In this document: positions 1-6,936 of the stretch, in pieces | Layout: every line of letters starts with the position of its first letter | Numbering within the stretch: the first letter of the stretch is position 1 | Source of the DNA: Chthoniobacter flavus | GTDB taxonomy: Bacteria; Verrucomicrobiota; Verrucomicrobiia; Chthoniobacterales; Terrimicrobiaceae | Reading direction: 5' to 3' | Assembly: GCA_945860745.1 (NCBI GenBank) | Contig: CAMASH010000021.1 | Span: 1 to 47,923, forward strand | Length of the DNA stretch: 47,923 nt | Position numbers and translations under genes: made by a program | Notes under the pieces: model-generated | Told to the model about the DNA's origin: nothing | Seen by the model: the letters and a program-made list of their open reading frames with translations, nothing else | Databases searched by the model: none

Positions 1-326
1 ATGGGCTACCATTACCACATGCTCCTTGAAACCCCGGAGCCGAACCTTTCGACCGGGATGCAGTGGCTGCAGTCCACCTACACAATCCGGCACAACGTGA
101 AGCACCGGTTGCGGGGCCATTTGTTCCAAGGACGTTACAAAGCGATCCCAGTGGACGGGGAGACGGGACATATTTCCGCACGGTGAGCGATTACATTCAC
201 CTGAATCCGGCTGGCTCTCGAAAAATCTTCACATGGGCGACCCGGGCCGAGTCTGCCGGTATTGCGCCGCCGCTGCCGGACGGCCGGACATCAGAAAACT
301 TGTCAGTAAGTTGGAAATGTCAATAG
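1..326 (+). pseudogene. RAYT/IS200-like (Y1) transposase remnant, frameshifted, 5' end outside window
   Basis: The first 160 bases encode a segment with the HYHMLLETP, GMQWLQSTYT and GHLFQGRYKAI motifs typical of REP-associated tyrosine transposases, which are HUH-type single-strand nucleases. The reading then shifts: the expected continuation (DGTYFRTVSDYIHLNP) is found in the third forward frame from about base 162, so one base seems to be missing near 155-162. The N-terminal part with the first HUH residues would lie upstream of the window, and the ATG at base 1 is probably internal. The continued frame ends at 326. A one-base frameshift makes it non-functional. The REP-like hairpins just downstream fit this family, whose members act on such palindromes. 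Confidence 0.8.
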
Positions 327-333
327 GCAAGGC

Positions 334-369
334 CTGACCCCTCAGCTGACCCCTCAGCTGACCCCTCAG
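334..369. repeat. Three tandem copies of a 12-bp unit (CTGACCCCTCAG)
   Basis: Three perfect head-to-tail units follow immediately after the transposase remnant. The phrase AAGGCCTGACCCC is one I associate with the ends of RAYT-type genes, so this is probably an expanded terminal sequence of that element. Confidence 0.85.
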
Positions 370-394
370 CCCGCGTCGTGTTCTGGCTCATTTG

Positions 395-475
395 TGATGA
401 CATCTCCCCCGGTGTCATCAGTTGTGAGGCAACGTATCAATACCGCCCCCCTTCTCATGACTCCTCCGGTGTCAT
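395..475. repeat. Two REP-like hairpins downstream of the RAYT remnant
   Basis: The first hairpin has perfect 8-bp arms, TGATGACA (395-402) and TGTCATCA (413-420), around a C-rich loop. The second, ATGAC (457-461) and GTCAT (471-475), has a similar loop (CTCCGG) and looks like a diverged copy. Their position next to a RAYT gene suggests REP elements; this is an inference from context. Confidence 0.55.
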
Positions 476-1335
476 TTCATTTGAGTCAATTCGCTGTAGC
501 CGGATTCTGTTAATAATCCTTGCAAACTGATGATAGCGCTCGCAGATTGCGAGGATTCTTTGCGAAGGTCGCAGGGGCTGCAGCTCCACGCGGGCTTCAA
601 TGCCGATCTGATTTGCGAGGGGATAGCTTCTCCATTTTTGAGACATTTGGCCCAAGCCTGGCAAGGCGAAGACCGGTGGGCAGCGGGCCGGAATCGAGCA
701 TCACGGGGCGGGCCCTGGACAGTAGGGGTTTAAGCGTTTGGAGATTATTCATAATTCCATTTTTCGCCGAATCCGACAGGCTGGATATGTTCCACTGTCA
801 TTTTCAAACCGGAAGTCGAAGCCCAAAGGCATCGGCAATAGAGGTCGAGAACAGGCGTCGCGCCGCGCCTTCATCCCGTCCCAGCCAGCGGCGAATATTC
901 CTGACTCCTTCGTCAGGGGACAGCGCAGATCCCACAAAGCCCGATGTGCCAGGGGCACGAACCCCCCTGTCCTCGCCAACCTCAAGTTCATGGTGCGCGG
1001 GAGATTCCCGATGGCGCGCCAGCAGCCGCCATGCAGCCGGTCGTAAACAGCGCTTTGCCCGCAGGCTTAGCCCGGGAGAAGTTTTTTCAAAATGGATGGA
1101 GGCAGGGGAATTCCGTCGGGGATGAAAAATGCCGTTAGTTCGTCCAGGGCCAGGAGCCGCTGAGTCACGTTGTCGTGCCGGGGCATTAATCAGAGATTTC
1201 TGGCTGGCAAGGTCCTCATTTTCTTTTTCCGCACCGCTTCATTTTTTACTTTTTAACGCCCCCCCCCCCTTTCTTCCGGTCCGACAACCTTGTCATTATA
1301 AAACCCCAAGAACTTCTTTACATCAGCAGGAGATT
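476..1335. other. About 0.85 kb without a recognisable gene
   Basis: Several open frames cross this stretch but none has a convincing start, domain or compositional signal. An 11-C homopolymer lies at 1259-1269. The DNA becomes more AT-rich from about 1190 toward the next gene. I see no RNA gene here. Confidence 0.5.
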
Positions 1336-1362
1336 CGAATTTATAATTCGCCGGAGTAAATT

Positions 1363-2232
1363 ATGAAAATTTCACGGCGCAAGTTCCTTATTACAAGCAC
1401 AGCCCTGGGTTTCGCCGGCCTTACTGGCATTGGGAAAAAAACCGCTTTAGCCAGCGGGCCGGCAGGTCGCATTTCCCACGAGAACAGTGTAACTGACACG
1501 GTAATCCCAACCACCGAAAGCTTAGTTCAGCATTTTACCAGGGCCGGTTATATTTTATCCCCTGCGGCACCAATGATTTCCGGTCTATCATTTAATGGCG
1601 GCCTGAATTATGACGATTACATAACCCCCTCAGGTCAAGATAAGTATGTGATTCAGCCCTCATCCAGGATGGAAGACATCGCAAAAAAAAATCAAAACGG
1701 GACGCTTCCTTTGTTCACCGCTTTCGGCTTTGCGCGTCCTTTAAATAGCAATCCAATTCAAACCACCAAATTCATTTTTGATTACTTGATTGGCAACCTG
1801 GGTCTGGATCCGATGCTCATTCACATCACCTCGACAGAACTTATCAAGCCATTGCTGCCCACCTTGGAGGGCTACGGCATTACCGGGAATAAGATCCAAA
1901 TCACCCCCCTGTCACAGGCCAGGAAAGAGGGGGCCGGATCAGGATGGTTTGCCCCTGCAGGGCATCCCAAAAATGCGAATTACCCAACATACTCTATTGA
2001 ATACCGCATGCCTGATGGAAAAGACCTGGAGATAGCCGAAATAGGCATTCACGACTTACCGGCTGGCGCTATCGGAATCGAGCGTTTAGCCATGGCCAAA
2101 AACCAAGCGTATTTTTCTTGGAATGATTATTTGCCTCACTTCAAAGAATTGCTGCAAGCAGACTCGGAAAAAAATCACGACGCATTGCCCGTTGGTTACT
2201 ATGAAATTTTAGGCCTGCCCAAGCCTGCCTGA
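1363..2232 (+). CDS. Tat-exported protein resembling the class II alanyl-tRNA synthetase catalytic core
   Basis: This 289-aa protein begins with a textbook twin-arginine signal (SRRKFL at residues 4-9, a hydrophobic stretch, then an Ala-rich cleavage region near residue 30), so it should be exported folded. The mature part looks like an AlaRS-type class II synthetase core. QPSSRMEDI (residues ~97-105) resembles AlaRS motif 2 (QPxIRxxDI). FIFDYLIGNLGLDPMLIHIT resembles the helix and strand after it, and AIGIERLAMA near residue 240 resembles motif 3 (GxGLERxA). The tRNA-binding, editing and C-Ala domains of real AlaRS are absent. A GGAG ribosome site (1353-1356) sits 6 bases before the ATG. Codon use is less GC-rich than neighbouring genes, suggesting transfer. 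The synthetase likeness is judged by eye; function and substrate are unknown. Confidence 0.8.
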   Translation: MKISRRKFLITSTALGFAGLTGIGKKTALASGPAGRISHENSVTDTVIPTTESLVQHFTRAGYILSPAAPMISGLSFNGGLNYDDYITPSGQDKYVIQPSSRMEDIAKKNQNGTLPLFTAFGFARPLNSNPIQTTKFIFDYLIGNLGLDPMLIHITSTELIKPLLPTLEGYGITGNKIQITPLSQARKEGAGSGWFAPAGHPKNANYPTYSIEYRMPDGKDLEIAEIGIHDLPAGAIGIERLAMAKNQAYFSWNDYLPHFKELLQADSEKNHDALPVGYYEILGLPKPA

Positions 2233-2505
2233 TCATTCGTCAACGGACCGGTTCCCTGGCGTGTCAAGGCCCCGGGCGAGGGCGTCCCGCTGGAGCGCTC
2301 CCAGGCTCAACCCCTTTTCCACCGCCCGGCGAAGAGCCGGCAGCGGATGCTTTTCCCGCAACCTCAACACCCGGATAGGCTCACGGGTTCCGTGACCCGC
2401 TTCGTAATCGGCTTCCGGCCTGCGGCGCAGATGTTCTCCAAAATCTTCCGCAGCGTCTTCCCGTGCCGCCCCGTTTCTCGCTGGGTCTCCCTCCTGCAGG
2501 TTCCT
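2233..2505 (-). pseudogene. Open segment weakly resembling the C-terminus of an IS21-type transposase
   Basis: On the minus strand an open frame ends at TGA 2235-2233 and reads through an in-frame segment containing REPIRVLRLREKHPLPAL followed by an Ala/Leu-rich helix and ARGLD. This resembles the region before the C-terminus of IstA-type transposases (gIlRLxxxyG...aaxrAlxxG...sil..GLD). No catalytic DDE part is visible and a stop blocks the frame near 2505. It could be a chance frame. It converges on the Tat-protein gene with no gap. Confidence 0.25.
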
Positions 2506-2730
2506 TCAACCCGAACTCCGAAGTTCAAAAGCATCGTTTTGGGCGGAAGGCTGCGGCGGAAAGGGGTTGCGACACCAAAAGCAACCTCACCCCGCGCCCA
2601 AAACAAGGCCTGGAAAGTTTCCCCCGATTTTCGGTTCCCGCCAAGCTCGCTTCCGTAGCACGATCAAGGCCGTCACGCCGTTCGGGGATTTTCCCCCGGA
2701 TTTTTTCTCCAACTCCGGAGTTCGGGTTGA
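2506..2730. repeat. 20-bp inverted repeat (19/20) about 185 bp apart
   Basis: TCAACCCGAACTCCGAAGTT at 2506-2525 is the reverse complement, with one mismatch, of AACTCCGGAGTTCGGGTTGA at 2711-2730. The space between has no recognisable gene. The ends may be those of a small decayed mobile element. Confidence 0.6.
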
Positions 2731-2740
2731 GAGGGCTTTG

Positions 2741-2827
2741 CGGAAGGGGATAACCCGGGACCATTCGGGGGCAAAGTCTGTTTCGGATTGAGCAAAGCGC
2801 TGCTTTCGACCACTCCGCCACCTCACC
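2741..2827 (-). pseudogene. tRNA-Ser-like relic
   Basis: Read on the minus strand from 2827, the sequence starts GGTGAGGTGGCGGAGTGGTC, the acceptor arm and D-arm of a serine (or leucine) type II tRNA. The 87-base length to a CCCTTCC-GC end fits tRNA-Ser. The anticodon stem does not pair, the T-arm lacks GGTTCGA, and only about five of seven acceptor pairs form. It therefore looks like a dead or truncated copy, possibly left by an integration event. Confidence 0.3.
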
Positions 2828-2887
2828 TGATCGGGATTCAAAATGCCCACAGAAAGACTCTTGTGGTCCAGTAAGGCAACGGGCCAC

Positions 2888-3370
2888 TCATCGAACCGGC
2901 CCAGTCTGCAAAATCCGGTCAATGACATTGGTGGTGGAACGGCCTTCGACCATATCGGCAAGGATGACGCATCCGCCGTTGGCCTCGACGATGTCGCGCC
3001 CGCTCACGTAGTGGGCCCAGTCGCGGCCTTTGACCAAAACATGAGGCAGGATTTTTTCGATGAGCTCACGGGGTTCGTCCCCGTCGAAAATCACCACGCC
3101 ATCGACTGCGCGCAGGGCGGAAAGGACGAAGGCGCGGTCATCCTGCGGATTGACCGGGCGGGTCGGGCCCTTGTAGCGGCGGACGGAGGCGTCGCTGTTC
3201 AGGCCGACGATGAGGGCGTCGCCCTGGGCGCGGGCAAACTCGAGATAGGTGACGTGACCACGATGGAGGATGTCGAAGCTGCCGTTGGTGAAGACGAGTT
3301 TTTTGCCTCCGGCCTGGAGCCGGTCACGCCATTCCCGGGCGGCGGCGGCCGTCAGAAGACCATGGCTCAT
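2888..3370 (-). CDS. hldC: D-glycero-beta-D-manno-heptose 1-phosphate adenylyltransferase (HldE C-terminal type)
   Basis: This 160-aa cytoplasmic enzyme transfers AMP from ATP to heptose-1-phosphate, giving ADP-heptose for the LPS inner core. It is a nucleotidyltransferase-fold protein. FTNGSFDILHRGHVTYLEFA (residues ~26-45) carries the (H/T)xGH nucleotide-binding motif, GLNSD follows, and VEGRSTTNVIDRI near the C-terminus is the ISTT-like motif of the family. It is a stand-alone domain; in enterobacteria it is fused to the kinase HldA, which here is encoded separately at 10822-11826. Start chosen at 3370 because its ATG overlaps the stop of the TPR gene (ATGA). It is the last gene of the long minus-strand operon. 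Confidence 0.92.
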   Translation of the reverse strand: MSHGLLTAAAAREWRDRLQAGGKKLVFTNGSFDILHRGHVTYLEFARAQGDALIVGLNSDASVRRYKGPTRPVNPQDDRAFVLSALRAVDGVVIFDGDEPRELIEKILPHVLVKGRDWAHYVSGRDIVEANGGCVILADMVEGRSTTNVIDRILQTGPVR

Positions 3371-4191
3371 GAACCGGATTTTTCCGTGAGTTGAAGGAGC
3401 GCGTCGTAGTTCGCCTGAACGGTCTGCACTTCGGGATCGTTGCCATCGCGGAAACACTTGAAAGTCTTCAAGGCCCCCACATAGAAAGCCCGGGCTTTCT
3501 GGGGGTTGCCCATGGCGTGATAGACCACGGCCAGATTCGCCATGGACTGGGCCACCTCGGGATGCATGGCCCCGTAGCATTTTTCGCGGATGGCAAGAGC
3601 CTGCATGTGCAAGTTCTCGGCTTTGACAAAATCGCGGGTCTCGATGTACGCGACGCCGAGGTTGTTGGCGGCGGCGGCGGTTTCCGGGTGGTTGTCGCCA
3701 TGGAGCCGGCCGGCGACCTCCATCGCGCGCAGGTAGTATTTCTCGGCGGCGTCCATGTCTCCCTGCCCTTTGCAGAGGGCGCCGAGCTGATTGAGCAGCA
3801 TCGCGTGCTGGGAGTGATCGCGCATCGACTCATAGAGCGAGAGGGCCGTCTCGTAGAACCCCCTGGCTTCGCCCGTCTCGCCCAAACGATCCAGGACCAG
3901 CGCGAGCTTGGCCGCCAACCGGGCGGTCGAGGGCGCGGGGCCGAATTGCTGCGATTTTTCCAAGGCGTCTTTGAAATTCAGCGCGGCTTCCTGCCATTGT
4001 CCCGCCGCCTGATGCACATCCCCGGCAATCTCAATGGCATCGCAAAGCCGCGGACTATCCGGGCGCAGGACCTGCCGGGCCGCACCGAGAAATTTGCGGA
4101 CGATGTCCTGGTACTGCTCCGCCTTGGCGGTCTGGCGTTCCGCTTCCAGATCCCGGCAGAGCACCTCCCAGAGATTGGCGGTTGTTGGCAT
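3367..4191 (-). CDS. Tetratricopeptide-repeat protein
   Basis: 274 aa with no signal peptide or membrane segment, so probably cytoplasmic. From about residue 50 to the C-terminus it is built of helical TPR units of the kinesin-light-chain type (for example NLGVAYIETRDFVKAENLHM and NLAVVYHAMGNPQKARAFYV, with HPE between units). TPR arrays mediate protein-protein contacts; the partner is unknown. It lies between recO (30-base gap) and hldC (ATGA overlap), so it is co-transcribed, but the neighbours do not reveal its role. Confidence 0.85.
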   Translation of the reverse strand: MPTTANLWEVLCRDLEAERQTAKAEQYQDIVRKFLGAARQVLRPDSPRLCDAIEIAGDVHQAAGQWQEAALNFKDALEKSQQFGPAPSTARLAAKLALVLDRLGETGEARGFYETALSLYESMRDHSQHAMLLNQLGALCKGQGDMDAAEKYYLRAMEVAGRLHGDNHPETAAAANNLGVAYIETRDFVKAENLHMQALAIREKCYGAMHPEVAQSMANLAVVYHAMGNPQKARAFYVGALKTFKCFRDGNDPEVQTVQANYDALLQLTEKSGS

Positions 4192-4221
4192 GAGGGAAGG
4201 ATAAGTTTACGCCCGCCCGCC

Positions 4222-4776
4222 TTAAGGGCCAGAGGATTTTTTTCCCAGGAAGGAAACGGCGGCGGCGCGGGAACGGGGAATTCCGCCCCCGAGCGAGGCC
4301 AGTCCCTGCTGGGAAGTCACCGCGCCGGCCGCGTCGTGCACACCCAGAATGCGGCACAGCTCGCGCTCGAAATGGTCCAACGCCTTCCCGTTGGCGGCGG
4401 TCTGCTGGAGATAGGCGATAGCGCGCCGCAGCAGGTCGTAGATCTCGGAGGCCGGATGCATGGAGGGCGCGACCTGCCCGGAAAGTTCGGCAAAGTAGGC
4501 GGCGAGGTAGAATCCCGCACTGCCCGCCTGCCCGACATCAAAGGCGGAAACCACCACTGCCTCCCGCAAGGTGTGCAAATCGCCCCGCCGGCTGAGGGTG
4601 AACGAAATTTCCGCCCGGAAAAACAGATCGAGTTTTCCGGCGAAGGGGTTGCCCGCCTTGCGCGCGCCCCGGGCCACGGTCCGCACCGTGCCGAATTTTT
4701 CCGTCAGCCAGGTGATGATGAGGCTGGTTTCCGACCAGGATGTTTTGCGCAGCAGGATGGCCGGGGTCTGCTCCAT
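4222..4776 (-). CDS. recO: DNA repair protein RecO, short form
   Basis: RecO loads RecA onto SSB-coated single-stranded DNA together with RecR. The 184-aa product shows the RecO N-terminal OB-fold (ILLRKTSWSETSLIITWLTEKFGTVRTVARGARK, residues ~6-39) and the helical second domain (FYLAAYFAEL, LDHFERELCRILG). It is shorter than the usual ~240 aa and I see no four-cysteine zinc motif in the C-terminal half, so it may be a zinc-less variant. Start placed at 4776, 5 bases after the upstream stop; an ATG at 4809 would add a poorly conserved Gly-rich extension. It sits in an operon after DUF2017. Confidence 0.82.
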   Translation of the reverse strand: MEQTPAILLRKTSWSETSLIITWLTEKFGTVRTVARGARKAGNPFAGKLDLFFRAEISFTLSRRGDLHTLREAVVVSAFDVGQAGSAGFYLAAYFAELSGQVAPSMHPASEIYDLLRRAIAYLQQTAANGKALDHFERELCRILGVHDAAGAVTSQQGLASLGGGIPRSRAAAVSFLGKKSSGP

Positions 4777-4781
4777 CGCGC

Positions 4782-5276
4782 TCAGGGTTCCAGCACCTCC
4801 ACCAGCCAATGCTGGACATATTCGTACAAAGTGAGCTGAAGCAAAGCGAGGTCGCGCTCGTTACGGATCCGGTCGGGCCGCGGGCCCGCGAGTTGGTCCT
4901 CGCTGAAGCGGTGCTGGGTCACCAGAGCGAGGCGGGCTTGATTGAGGGCATTGAGCCAGGCTTCGGCATGTCCCTTGGAAAACTCCATAGCAAAGCCGTC
5001 GTCCTCCTCTTTCATCCCACGCAGGTCAGCCTCGACCACCAGGCGGGCGGACTGAAACGCGCCGTGCAACTCCGGCTCCACGTGCGCCCGCCAGTCATCG
5101 CGCAGTCCCTCCTCGTCGGGATCGTGTGAGGGACTGGGGAAAAACCGCTCCTCCACCTCGTCGGAATCCCGGTCACCCGAATGGGGAATCTGCCGCAACA
5201 AATCCGCCAGCACGGGAGGAATGTCCCGCAGGCCCAACCGGCCCTCCGTGGTTTCGTAAAACTCCATGACCTTCAA
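4782..5276 (-). CDS. DUF2017 family protein
   Basis: 164 aa, soluble, highly acidic, mostly helical, with no signal peptide. The gene directly follows clpS with an ATGA overlap. A DUF2017 gene directly after clpS is a known arrangement, best documented in actinobacteria. The C-terminal helices (AEAWLNALNQARLALVTQHRF and LALLQLTLYEYVQHWLVEVL) match my memory of the family. Co-occurrence with ClpS suggests a role connected to the Clp/N-end pathway, but no biochemical function is known to me. Confidence 0.78.
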   Translation of the reverse strand: MKVMEFYETTEGRLGLRDIPPVLADLLRQIPHSGDRDSDEVEERFFPSPSHDPDEEGLRDDWRAHVEPELHGAFQSARLVVEADLRGMKEEDDGFAMEFSKGHAEAWLNALNQARLALVTQHRFSEDQLAGPRPDRIRNERDLALLQLTLYEYVQHWLVEVLEP

Positions 5277-5569
5277 TCAATCCGCTCAATGGTGGCCAGC
5301 AGCAGATGGGAATGCAATTGCTGCACGTAAAACTCCGCCTGCTCGCGGCCGCCCGACCACACGACGGAACGTCCCTTGTGATGGACCTCGAGCATGTGCC
5401 GCTCGGCCTTCTCGCGGGCAAATCCAAACACCTTGCGGAAAATCAAGGTCACGTAGCTCATGAGATTCACCGGATCGTTGTGCACCACCACGCTCCACGG
5501 CAGATCGCGATCGGACTTCTCCCCGGTCTTTTGGGCCGGCGCTTCCTCGACTTCGCCCGCAATCCTCAT
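5273..5569 (-). CDS. clpS: ATP-dependent Clp protease adaptor ClpS
   Basis: ClpS binds N-degron substrates and delivers them to ClpAP/ClpCP. The 98-aa protein has a flexible N-terminus and then the ClpS core. VVVHNDPVNLMSYVTLIFRKVF (residues ~27-48) includes the NDxxxxxxxV substrate-pocket motif, AERHMLEVHHKGRSVV carries the His-containing helix, and AEFYVQQLHSHLL closes the fold. Length is normal for the family. It overlaps the upstream unknown gene and downstream DUF2017 by ATGA at both ends, so all three are translationally coupled. Confidence 0.95.
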   Translation of the reverse strand: MRIAGEVEEAPAQKTGEKSDRDLPWSVVVHNDPVNLMSYVTLIFRKVFGFAREKAERHMLEVHHKGRSVVWSGGREQAEFYVQQLHSHLLLATIERID

Positions 5570-6144
5570 GCCACCTTGATTTGCGGACTGCCGGCCGCTC
5601 CGTCACCGGGCAGGCACTCTTCGAGCATTTCCACCCAGGCCAACATGCCCCGGCCGGAGAGTCCGCCCCGCGCCTCCAGAAACACGTAGGCCGAGATCAG
5701 GGCCAGCGGCGGAAAGTGAAACGCCGCCGCCCGCACCGCAAGGGCAACGGCCAGGTGACCCGGGGAGCTTCCCGCTGCCACCATGCCGCGATAGCGGGCC
5801 CACAATCTTTCCGCGGCGGGCGGATCATAAGCCGCCATCAAGGTGGTTCCGGCGCGGCGGCTGGCCGCGGCAGACCCCGCGGGCAATGCGTCGTCGAGGG
5901 CACGGTCACAGGCCGTGAGAGCCCGCCAATCCGCCGTGGCGGCGGCGAAGTGGGCGGCCTCAAGTTGAGGGCGCAGCACCGGCAGGAAAATGTCCGTCCG
6001 CCAGTTTTGCCAGGGCGGAGTCTGGACGGTGGCGGCGGAGAAGGTGATCCCCCGCAGGGCGTCCCAACCCGGATGGCACAAGCGGACCGCCCTCATCAGA
6101 TCGAGATGAGGGTCTTGTGGCCCCGGGTTGGCTGGTTTTTTCAT
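5566..6144 (-). CDS. Unrecognised helical protein upstream of clpS
   Basis: A 192-aa open frame between ybeY and clpS on the same strand, joined to clpS by an ATGA overlap, which supports it being real. It is Ala-rich and predicted all-helical, with no signal peptide. The pattern of the second half (ASRRAGTTLM ... PGHLAVALAVRAAAFHFP ... LISAYVFLEARGGLSG) vaguely recalls UreF-type urease accessory proteins, but no urease genes are near and the likeness is too weak to name. Start 6144 (MKKPANPGP) is the first ATG before the conserved-looking part; 6165 is an alternative. The frame stays open to about 6312 through a segment resembling the tail of ybeY. Confidence 0.6.
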   Translation of the reverse strand: MKKPANPGPQDPHLDLMRAVRLCHPGWDALRGITFSAATVQTPPWQNWRTDIFLPVLRPQLEAAHFAAATADWRALTACDRALDDALPAGSAAASRRAGTTLMAAYDPPAAERLWARYRGMVAAGSSPGHLAVALAVRAAAFHFPPLALISAYVFLEARGGLSGRGMLAWVEMLEECLPGDGAAGSPQIKVA

Positions 6145-6414
6145 GGTGATAGCCGGGCAGCCTACCATCCCCCGGGAGGACTTGAAAATCTGTTCCTGCC
6201 GCGGCGCCATCTTTTTTGCCTTGCCGTGGCGGGGTTCTTCCCCTTGGCGGCCTTGTCCCAAGGCCGCAATTCCGCTCCCGCTCGGGATGATTGTCGCGCA
6301 TTTGTCCAGCAAGCTTCCGATCCTGCCCGGACAGGAATTCCTCGACGCGCTTCCGGCCCGTCGTCTGAACCGTCAGAGCAGTTTAAAAAATGACGCAGCC
6401 GCCAATGGGAGGGT

Positions 6415-6936
6415 TCACCCGGGGGGGGCGAACCGCGGCCCGCCCGGAGGTCGGGCCCTACCGGGGGTGCCTTCCGCGGCTCCAGTATTTGTCAAACGGC
6501 TTTGGCGGCGCGGCAGGAACTTTTTGAAGATCCGTTCCTGCCGCGCGGCCATTTTCCCGGCATCGGCGGGCGTGAGGTCATCCCAGCCGGCGAGATGCAG
6601 CATGCCATGAATGAGGCAAAGGGCGGCTTCTTCGTCAACGCTGCGGCCGAAGCGTTCCGCGTTGTCCGCCACCACGCCGGCTCCGAGCAGGATTTCGCCG
6701 TGGTGGAAGGTGATGACATCGGTCGGCGTGGGATCGTCGAAGAATTCGCGGTGAACCTGCGCGATCATCCGGTCGCTGAGGATGGAGGCCTCAATCCCGG
6801 TCAACCCCGCCAACGGGGCGGAGTCCGCGCGCAGAGCAGCCAGACAGAACGGATGGGCCGCCTGCACCATGTCGGTGAGGAAAGACAAATCGAAGGCCAC
6901 GCCGCGCTGGCGATTGGTGATTTCCAGCCCGATCAA
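6415..6936 (-). CDS. ybeY: Endoribonuclease YbeY (rRNA maturation factor)
   Basis: YbeY is a metal-dependent RNase needed for 16S rRNA 3'-end processing and ribosome quality control. In the 173-aa product, DPTPTDVITFHHGEILL (residues ~67-83) is the conserved TDVLSFP-like segment and LIHGMLHLAGWDDL (~108-121) is the zinc motif HGxLHLxGyDH. The third ligand His is replaced by Asp (GWDD), a change I recall from other PVC members. The C-terminal ~30 residues are Pro/Gly/Arg-rich and look like non-conserved read-through. It overlaps the 7TM-HD gene by ATGA, as in the common phoH-pgpH-ybeY arrangement. Confidence 0.92.
   Translation of the reverse strand: MIGLEITNRQRGVAFDLSFLTDMVQAAHPFCLAALRADSAPLAGLTGIEASILSDRMIAQVHREFFDDPTPTDVITFHHGEILLGAGVVADNAERFGRSVDEEAALCLIHGMLHLAGWDDLTPADAGKMAARQERIFKKFLPRRQSRLTNTGAAEGTPGRARPPGGPRFAPPG

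Noticed and set aside
455-664. 69-aa minus-strand frame near the RAYT remnant
   Set aside because: No start signal or recognised domain; possibly remnant DNA.
3391-4839. 482-aa plus-strand open frame
   Set aside because: Mirrors the TPR and recO genes, which have family motifs and operon overlaps.
5566-6144. Naming the unknown gene ureF
   Set aside because: Only a loose pattern resemblance and no urease genes nearby.
5581-6393. 270-aa plus-strand open frame opposite the unknown gene
   Set aside because: His/Arg/Gly-rich shadow; the minus frame has the ATGA coupling to clpS.
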